Origin: Clostridium sp. OF03-18AA
GTDB lineage: Bacteria > Bacillota > Clostridia > Lachnospirales > Lachnospiraceae
Direction of reading: 5' to 3'
Length of the DNA: 64,000 nucleotides
Assembly: GCF_003478035.1 (NCBI RefSeq)
Contig: NZ_QUEP01000004.1
Location: 186,001 to 250,000 of the forward strand
Shown here piece by piece: positions 58,732-64,000 of this stretch; position 1 is the first letter of the stretch, and the number at the start of each line of letters is the position of its first letter. Made by a program: the position numbers and the translations under genes. The notes under the pieces are model-generated. The model did no database searches and was not told the DNA's origin. It worked only from the letters and a program-made list of their open reading frames with translations.

Positions 58732-59643
58732 ATGGCAGTTTTCCGCGTGGAGAGAAACACAGGATATACGGTTATGAGTAACCACCATTTACGCAATAAG
58801 GAGCTTTCCCTAAAAGCAAAAGGGCTGTTATCACAAATGCTGTCCTTGCCGGAGGATTGGGACTATACCCTTGCAGGACTGTCCTATATCAACCGGGAAA
58901 GTATCGACGCTATCCGCACCGCTGTATGGGAGCTTGAAAAAGCCGGATATATCACAAGACGGCAGGGACGCGACGAGAAAGGTAAAATGACCGCTATCGA
59001 GTACACCATTTACGAACAGCCACAGCCCCCGGCATTGGATTGTCCGGTATTGGAAAATCCAACAGCGGATAACCCGATATTGGAAAATCCGACAGCGGAT
59101 AACCCGACGTTGGAAAATCCAATGCAATTAAATAAAGATATACAAAAGACTGACTTATCAAAAAAAGAAAAATCAAATACGGATTTATCAAATAACCATT
59201 CCATTCCTATCCTTTCCCCTAACCCCTCTCCTTTGAGGGAAGAAACGGCAGAGCCGGAACGGAAAGGAACGGAAGCGGCAGACGCATACAGCGTGTATGA
59301 GGAAATCATCAAGGACAATATCGAGTATGAGCATTTTATCAAGCATACCAACATTGACAGGAAACGATTGGACGAGATTGTGTCCCTTATCCTTGAAACG
59401 GTCTGCACCAAACGAAAGACAATTCGTATCGCCGGGGACGATTATCCGGCAGAGCTTGTCAAAGCAAAGTTTATGAAGCTCAACAGCAGCCACATTGAAT
59501 TTGTCTTTGACTGCATGAAAGAGAACACCACGAAAATCCGCAACATCAAGCAATATCTGAAAGCGGTACTTTTCAACGCACCCAATACCATAGACAGCTA
59601 TTACACCGCCCTTGTCAACCACGATATGTACGGCGGCTATTAA
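58732..59643 (+). CDS. Replication initiator-like HTH protein (DUF6017-type)
   Basis: 303 residues. Winged helix-turn-helix at ~1-95 (NHHLRNKELSLKAKGLLSQMLSLPEDWDYTLAGLSYINRESIDAIRTAVWELEKAGYITR). The linker has three LENPTADNP-like repeats (~108-128). The C-terminal domain (EIIKDNIEYEHFI...IKQYLKAVLFNAPNTIDSYY) is of the DUF6017 type found in Tn1549-family elements. GGAG precedes the ATG. First gene of the ICE transfer cluster. Confidence 0.85.
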   Translation: MAVFRVERNTGYTVMSNHHLRNKELSLKAKGLLSQMLSLPEDWDYTLAGLSYINRESIDAIRTAVWELEKAGYITRRQGRDEKGKMTAIEYTIYEQPQPPALDCPVLENPTADNPILENPTADNPTLENPMQLNKDIQKTDLSKKEKSNTDLSNNHSIPILSPNPSPLREETAEPERKGTEAADAYSVYEEIIKDNIEYEHFIKHTNIDRKRLDEIVSLILETVCTKRKTIRIAGDDYPAELVKAKFMKLNSSHIEFVFDCMKENTTKIRNIKQYLKAVLFNAPNTIDSYYTALVNHDMYGGY

Positions 59644-59662
59644 AAAACAGGAGGATTTTAGT

Positions 59663-59881
59663 ATGGCACAGAAAACAGGAGCTTTGATTTTTGATGAAAC
59701 GGCAGACCGTTACGACATTCGCTTTGACCTTAACGACTACTACGGAGGATTGCATTGTGGGGATTGCTTTGAAGTGTTTGTACGCGGCAAATGGAAGCCG
59801 ACCCGCATGGAGTACGGGAACAACTGGTATCTTGTTGGTGTGAGGGCTTCGGATTTGAACGGGCTGCGGGTGCGTATCTAA
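59663..59881 (+). CDS. DUF5348 family protein
   Basis: 72 residues: GALIFDETADRYDIRFDLNDYYGGLHCGDCFEVFV and WKPTRMEYGNNWYLVG are diagnostic for this small ICE-associated family of unknown function. ATG at 59663 with AGGAGG upstream. Confidence 0.88.
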   Translation: MAQKTGALIFDETADRYDIRFDLNDYYGGLHCGDCFEVFVRGKWKPTRMEYGNNWYLVGVRASDLNGLRVRI

Positions 59882-59963
59882 AGGCGGCATGAAAAATGTA
59901 CGCCTTATTTTTATGCCCCGAAGCGGCACACCACCCTAACCAAACTATGAAAGGAGGGATTTC

Positions 59964-60440
59964 ATGCAAGATGAAGTCAATGAAAAAGTCGTGTCTTTAG
60001 CAATCAAAACATCTAAGCTGACCGCCGAAGTGCTGCAAAAGGCTATGAAAGCCCTGCTTGCCAAAGGCAAAGGGCAGCTAACCAAAGCCCCGCATGGAAA
60101 AATCACTATGCGGCAGCTTATGAAGCCGGGAGAAAAGGTTTCCAACATTGAGATTACCGACCAAAATATCAAAGCCTTTGACCCTATCGCAAGGAAAAAC
60201 GGGCTTGATTACAACGTCAAGAAGATTGAGAACGGCAAGCCGCCGACCTATCTTGTGTCTTTTAAGGGCAAGGATATTGACGTTATGACCGAAGCATTTC
60301 GGGAATTTACCGCAAAGAAATTAGGCAGGGATAAAAAGCCCTCTATCCGCAAGCTGCTTTCTACTATGAAAGATAAGGCGGCAGCTCTGAACGAACAGAG
60401 GGACAAAGTGAAGAAAAAGGACAGGGAGGTATCGCTATGA
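59964..60440 (+). CDS. PcfB family conjugation protein
   Basis: 158 residues: KLTAEVLQKAMKALLAKGKG, GKITMRQLMKPGEKVSNIEI, and a basic helical tail. PcfB-like proteins (DUF3801) work with the VirD4-type coupling protein in transfer. Its last four bases overlap the VirD4 start (ATGA). GGAGG precedes the ATG. Confidence 0.88.
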   Translation: MQDEVNEKVVSLAIKTSKLTAEVLQKAMKALLAKGKGQLTKAPHGKITMRQLMKPGEKVSNIEITDQNIKAFDPIARKNGLDYNVKKIENGKPPTYLVSFKGKDIDVMTEAFREFTAKKLGRDKKPSIRKLLSTMKDKAAALNEQRDKVKKKDREVSL

Positions 60441-62224
60441 AGCCAGAACTTAAAAAGCTGCTTATCCTAAACGCCCCCTATCTGCTCTTTGTCTATCTCT
60501 TTGACAAAATCGGACAGGCGGTGCGGCTCTCTCCGGGAGCTGACCTTTCCGGCAAGGTGCTTTCCCTTGCAGACGGCTTTTCCGCTGCCTTTGCAAACCC
60601 GCTTCCGAGCCTTGCCCCTATGGATTTGCTTATCGGTATTGCGGGGGCTGTCCTTATCCGGCTTATGGTGTACTTCAAAGGCAAGAACGCAAAGAAATAT
60701 CGAAAAGGTATCGAATACGGTTCAGCCCGTTGGGGCAACGCCGAAGATATAAAGCCCTACACCGACCCGGTATTTCAAAATAACGTGCTGCTGACACAGA
60801 CGGAACGGCTTACCATGAACAGCCGCCCGAAGCAGCCGAAGTATGCAAGGAATAAAAATATCCTTGTTATCGGGGGAAGCGGCAGCGGCAAGACGAGATT
60901 TTTTGTGAAGCCCAACTTAATGCAAATGCACTCAAGCTACGTTGTAACTGACCCGAAAGGAACGGTTTTAGTCGAGTGCGGGAAGCTCTTACAGCGCGGC
61001 GGGTATCGGATAAAGGTGCTGAACACGATAAATTTTAAGAAATCCATGCGTTACAATCCCTTTGCCTATCTCCGCAGCGAAAAAGACATTTTGAAACTGG
61101 TAAATACCTTGATTGCCAACACCAAAGGGGACGGGGAAAAAGCCGGGGAGGATTTTTGGGTAAAATCGGAACGGCTCTTTTACTGCGCCCTTATCGGCTA
61201 CATTTGGTACGAAGCCCCGGAGGAAGAAAAGAACTTCACGACGCTGCTTGAAATGATAAATGCCAGTGAAGCCCGCGAGGACGACCCGGAATTTCAGTCC
61301 CCCGTTGACCTCATGTTTGAACGGTTGGAGGAAAAAGACCCGGAACACTTTGCCGTCCGGCAATATAAGAAATTCCTGTTATCTGCGGGAAAGACACGAA
61401 GCTCTATTCTCATTTCCTGCGGTGCGCGGCTTGCCCCTTTTGACATTAAGGAGCTGCGCGACCTTATGGAAACCGACGAAATGGAGCTTGACACCATAGG
61501 CGACCGCAAGACCGCCCTGTTTGTTATCATCAGCGACACCGACGATACTTTTAACTTTGTCGTGAGTATTCTTTACACGCAGCTTTTCAATCTCCTTTGC
61601 GACAAGGCAGATGATGAATACGGCGGCAGGCTGCCCGTCCATGTGCGCTGTCTGTTAGACGAATTTGCAAATATCGGGCAGATACCGAAGTTTGAAAAGC
61701 TCATAGCCACCATACGAAGCCGGGAAATCTCCGCGTCGATTATCTTACAGTCGCAAAGCCAGTTAAAGGCAATCTATAAGGACAACGCCGATACCATAGT
61801 CGGCAACTGCGACACCACCCTTTTCTTGGGCGGCAAGGAGAAAACCACCCTCAAAGAAATGTCGGAAATCTTGGGGAAAGAAACCATTGACAGCTTCAAC
61901 ACTTCCGAGAACCGGGGGCGCGAGGTATCGCATGGGCTGAACTATCAGAAGTTAGGCAAGCAGCTTATGACGGAAGATGAAATAGCAGTCATGGACGGCG
62001 GGAAATGTATTTTACAGCTTAGAGGGGTGCGCCCGTTCTTCTCTGATAAGTACGACATTACAAAGCACCCCAACTATAAATATCTTTCCGACTATGACAA
62101 GAAAAATACTTTTGATATGGAAAAGCATTTAAGGCGCAGACCCGCCCTTGTGAAGCCAGACGAAGTATTTGACTACTACGAAATCAGCGAAAGCGATTTG
62201 CAGGAGGACACCGACCATGAATAG
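60437..62224 (+). CDS. VirD4-like type IV coupling protein (TraG/PcfC family)
   Basis: 595 residues. Two N-terminal membrane helices (~8-25 and ~62-80), Walker A GGSGSGKT at 146-153, Walker B LLDEFANIG near 405, and QSQSQLKAIY. ATPase that brings the DNA-relaxase complex to the secretion channel. Full length. Confidence 0.95.
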   Translation: MKPELKKLLILNAPYLLFVYLFDKIGQAVRLSPGADLSGKVLSLADGFSAAFANPLPSLAPMDLLIGIAGAVLIRLMVYFKGKNAKKYRKGIEYGSARWGNAEDIKPYTDPVFQNNVLLTQTERLTMNSRPKQPKYARNKNILVIGGSGSGKTRFFVKPNLMQMHSSYVVTDPKGTVLVECGKLLQRGGYRIKVLNTINFKKSMRYNPFAYLRSEKDILKLVNTLIANTKGDGEKAGEDFWVKSERLFYCALIGYIWYEAPEEEKNFTTLLEMINASEAREDDPEFQSPVDLMFERLEEKDPEHFAVRQYKKFLLSAGKTRSSILISCGARLAPFDIKELRDLMETDEMELDTIGDRKTALFVIISDTDDTFNFVVSILYTQLFNLLCDKADDEYGGRLPVHVRCLLDEFANIGQIPKFEKLIATIRSREISASIILQSQSQLKAIYKDNADTIVGNCDTTLFLGGKEKTTLKEMSEILGKETIDSFNTSENRGREVSHGLNYQKLGKQLMTEDEIAVMDGGKCILQLRGVRPFFSDKYDITKHPNYKYLSDYDKKNTFDMEKHLRRRPALVKPDEVFDYYEISESDLQEDTDHE

Positions 62225-62384
62225 ACGTATCAGAAAGAAAAAGGACAAGAAAATCACAGAAGCCATAAACGGGCTTGTTTCGATTGCTGAACGACGGGAA
62301 CAGCAGCGGCAGGCTGCTATCCGGCAATTTGTGAAACGGTGTGAAGCCCTGTATGAGCAGCAGCGAAAAGAAAGGAGGAATTGA
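62217..62384 (+). CDS. Small basic ICE protein
   Basis: 55 residues, rich in Arg/Lys/Gln (RRIRKKKDKK...RREQQRQAA), probably one long helix. GGAGGA is eight bases before the ATG, which overlaps the end of virD4. Found at this place in related elements; function unknown. Confidence 0.7.
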   Translation: MNRRIRKKKDKKITEAINGLVSIAERREQQRQAAIRQFVKRCEALYEQQRKERRN

Positions 62385-62506
62385 CGCAGTAACAAAGAAA
62401 AAGACAACTTGCATGATACGCGCCCCTACAAAAATTCCTATCGCCCACACTGACAACTGAATACCGCCGCGCGGCAGACACTTACGCAGCGCGGGGACTT
62501 ATGACC

Positions 62507-62537
62507 GCGGCAGTTTGAAAACTGACCGCCGTTTTTT
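62507..62537 (+). terminator. Terminator/attenuator hairpin before Maff2
   Basis: GCGGCAGTTT / AAACTG-a-CCGC stem, then TTTTTT. It lies inside the transfer operon. Confidence 0.65.
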
Positions 62538-62583
62538 ATACCCTTTTACGGGGCAAGCCGCATTTGCGGCAGAAAGGAGTTTT

Positions 62584-62799
62584 ATGGAATTTTTCAACAG
62601 CGCAATCGGCGTATTACAGACTTTGGTTATCGCTCTTGGAGCAGGACTTGGCATTTGGGGCGTTATCAATCTCTTAGAGGGATATGGAAACGACAATCCG
62701 GGCGCAAAATCACAGGGCATTAAGCAGCTCATGGCAGGCGGCGGTGTTGCCCTTATCGGCACTATCCTTGTACCTCTGCTTTCCGGCTTGTTCGGTTAA
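62584..62799 (+). CDS. Maff2 family membrane protein
   Basis: 71 residues with two membrane helices (VLQTLVIALGAGLGIWGVINLL and GGGVALIGTILVPLLSGLFG), the pattern of Maff2/VirB2-like proteins of Tn1549-type elements. Probably a small pilin-like channel component. AAAGGAG precedes the ATG. Confidence 0.88.
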   Translation: MEFFNSAIGVLQTLVIALGAGLGIWGVINLLEGYGNDNPGAKSQGIKQLMAGGGVALIGTILVPLLSGLFG

Positions 62800-62815
62800 G
62801 CGCGGGTAGCTGCCT

Positions 62816-63685
62816 ATGCAGAGCATACTTGACGCGATTAACGAATGGATAAAGGAAATTCTTATCGGAGCGATAAACGGTAATCTGTCAACTATGTTCG
62901 GGGACGTAAACGAAAAAGTCGGGACTATCGCAAACGAGGTAGGACAGACCCCGCAAGGGTGGAACGCCAACATTTTCAGCATGATACAGACCCTTTCTGA
63001 AAATGTAATCGTCCCGATTGCGGGGCTTGTCATTACCTATGTCCTATGCTACGAGCTAATCAGCATGGTAACGGAAAAGAACAATATGCACGACATAGAA
63101 ACATTCATGTTCTTTAAGTGGATATTCAAAGCCTTTGTCGCGGTGTTTATCGTAACCAACACGTTCAACATCACAATGGCGGTCTTTGATATGGCGCAGC
63201 ATATCGTTTCCGGCGCAGCGGGGGTTATCGGCGGCGATACGAATATCGACGTTGCCGAAGCCCTTGCCGCCATGCAGGAGGGGCTTGAAGATATGGAAAT
63301 CCCCGAACTGCTCTTACTTGTGCTTGAAACAAGCCTTGTGAGCCTTTGCATGAAAATCATGTCCGTACTGATAACCGTTATCCTATACGGCAGAATGATA
63401 GAGATTTACCTTTACTGTTCGGTATCGCCTATTCCATTTGCGACCATGACCAACAGAGAATGGGGACAGATTGGAAACAACTACCTAAAAGGGCTGTTCG
63501 CTCTTGGTTTTCAAGGCTTCCTCATTATGATATGTGTCGGTATTTACGCCGTACTGGTAAACGATATGATAATCGCAGACAATCTGCACAGCGCGGTATT
63601 TTCCCTTGCCGCCTATACGGTTATCCTCTGTTTTTCCCTGTTCAAATCCGGCACACTGGCAAAATCCATATTCAACGCCCACTAA
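62816..63685 (+). CDS. VirB6/TrbL-like conjugal transfer membrane protein
   Basis: 289 residues, five or six membrane helices after a ~60-residue extracytoplasmic N-terminus (NEWIKEILIGAINGNLSTMFGDVNEKVG). Channel component of the conjugation apparatus. Ribosome binding site is weak; 16 bp after Maff2. Confidence 0.85.
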   Translation: MQSILDAINEWIKEILIGAINGNLSTMFGDVNEKVGTIANEVGQTPQGWNANIFSMIQTLSENVIVPIAGLVITYVLCYELISMVTEKNNMHDIETFMFFKWIFKAFVAVFIVTNTFNITMAVFDMAQHIVSGAAGVIGGDTNIDVAEALAAMQEGLEDMEIPELLLLVLETSLVSLCMKIMSVLITVILYGRMIEIYLYCSVSPIPFATMTNREWGQIGNNYLKGLFALGFQGFLIMICVGIYAVLVNDMIIADNLHSAVFSLAAYTVILCFSLFKSGTLAKSIFNAH

Positions 63686-63706
63686 GGGCAGAAAGGAGGT
63701 TTTTTC

Positions 63707-64000
63707 TTGGCGTATGTACCTGTACCCAAAGACCTATCCAAAGTCAAAACAAAAGTCGCTTTCAATCTGACAAAGCGGCAAATCGTTTGTTTTGCGGCGG
63801 CTCTCTTAATCGGACTGCCGCTGTTTTTTTTGCTCAAAGGCAGCGCAGGGACAAATCTTGCGGCTATGGCGATGATTGTCGTCATGCTCCCCTGCTTCCT
63901 GCTTGCCATGTATGAAAAGCATGGACAGCCCCTTGAAGTGGTGGTTAAGAACATCATTCAGACAAAGTTTACCCGCCCAAAGGAGCGACCTTACAGAACC
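63707..64000 (+). CDS. PrgI family protein (3' partial)
   Basis: 98 residues visible, running off the window. Two membrane helices (residues ~28-45 and ~50-67), MAYVPVPKDLSKVKTKVAFNLT start and GQPLEVVVKNII. PrgI is a VirB3-like inner membrane part of Gram-positive type IV systems. TTG start at 63707 with AAAGGAGG in front. Confidence 0.88.
   Translation, partial: MAYVPVPKDLSKVKTKVAFNLTKRQIVCFAAALLIGLPLFFLLKGSAGTNLAAMAMIVVMLPCFLLAMYEKHGQPLEVVVKNIIQTKFTRPKERPYRT

Larger units (their letters stand above)
58271..64000 (+). mobile_element. Tn1549-like integrative conjugative element, left part
   Basis: Gene order replication initiator-like, DUF5348, PcfB, VirD4, small protein, Maff2, VirB6-like, PrgI is that of Tn1549-family ICEs. 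Codon use differs from the flanking chromosome (more CCC, GCC, TTT-rich). Integrase, relaxase and right end are outside the window, so the exact left end (between ~58260 and ~58450) is not proven. Confidence 0.85.

Noticed and set aside
58530..58735. tRNA gene at the ICE boundary as attachment site
   Set aside because: No cloverleaf, T-loop (GGTTCGAATCC) or CCA end could be found; the element did not enter a tRNA gene here.

Overview
This 64 kb window looks like a chromosome piece from an anaerobic, spore-forming Bacillota of class Clostridia, most likely family Lachnospiraceae. The grounds are the gene content and order (rimP-nusA-ylxR-ylxQ-infB-rbfA-nrnA-truB-ribF and rpsO-pnp), a SipL-type spore coat protein, ferredoxin-type enzymes, a two-gene SufCB cluster, strong purine-rich ribosome binding sites, frequent GTG/TTG starts and a Tn1549-like conjugative element. 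I saw no tRNA, rRNA or CRISPR array. The genus is not decided by the sequence.

Layout. 1-10.9 kb: redox and transport genes (3' part of an Fe-S aldo/keto reductase, a DMT permease, a YbaK-type deacylase, an Na+ symporter, SufCB, YitT, a carboxymuconolactone-decarboxylase/cupin fusion, a flavodoxin, a LysR regulator, a flavin-binding protein). 10.9-21.8 kb: a MerR regulator, two AAA-ATPase/PD-(D/E)XK proteins, ribosomal protein L25, murI, an NADPH-quinone-type reductase, an ECF sigma/anti-sigma pair, aroE and aroK. 22-24.8 kb: a TetM-like GTPase fused to a Rae1/YacP-like NYN nuclease. 25-32.6 kb: a PHP metallohydrolase pair facing an operon with a GDPD-like protein, a complete ABC importer and a MATE exporter. 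32.6-46.4 kb: the translation operon, an L,D-transpeptidase, rpsO and pnp. 46.5-55.2 kb: HicB-like, PrcB-like, cysE, sipL, GIY-YIG, D,D-carboxypeptidase, HlyIII/PAQR, RluA and GNAT genes. 55.2-58.0 kb: a BirA-controlled bioY-bioD-bioA operon. From about 58.2 kb to the end: the left part of an integrative conjugative element (replication initiator-like, DUF5348, PcfB, VirD4, Maff2, VirB6-like, PrgI).

The less expected content is between the genes. Four families of dispersed structured DNA recur: (R1) a ~97 bp unit found directly after rho-independent terminators in all four copies seen, one of them internally deleted; (R2) a ~75-90 bp double hairpin in four copies, one of which makes up the ylxQ-infB junction; (R4) a 197 bp near-perfect palindrome in two equal-length copies with co-varying arms; and (R5) a 193 bp element with ~21 bp terminal inverted repeats abutting a stop codon. 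The best protein candidate for an undescribed system is the TetM-like GTPase fused to a Rae1-like ribonuclease, which would join a ribosome A-site GTPase to an A-site mRNA endonuclease in one chain.
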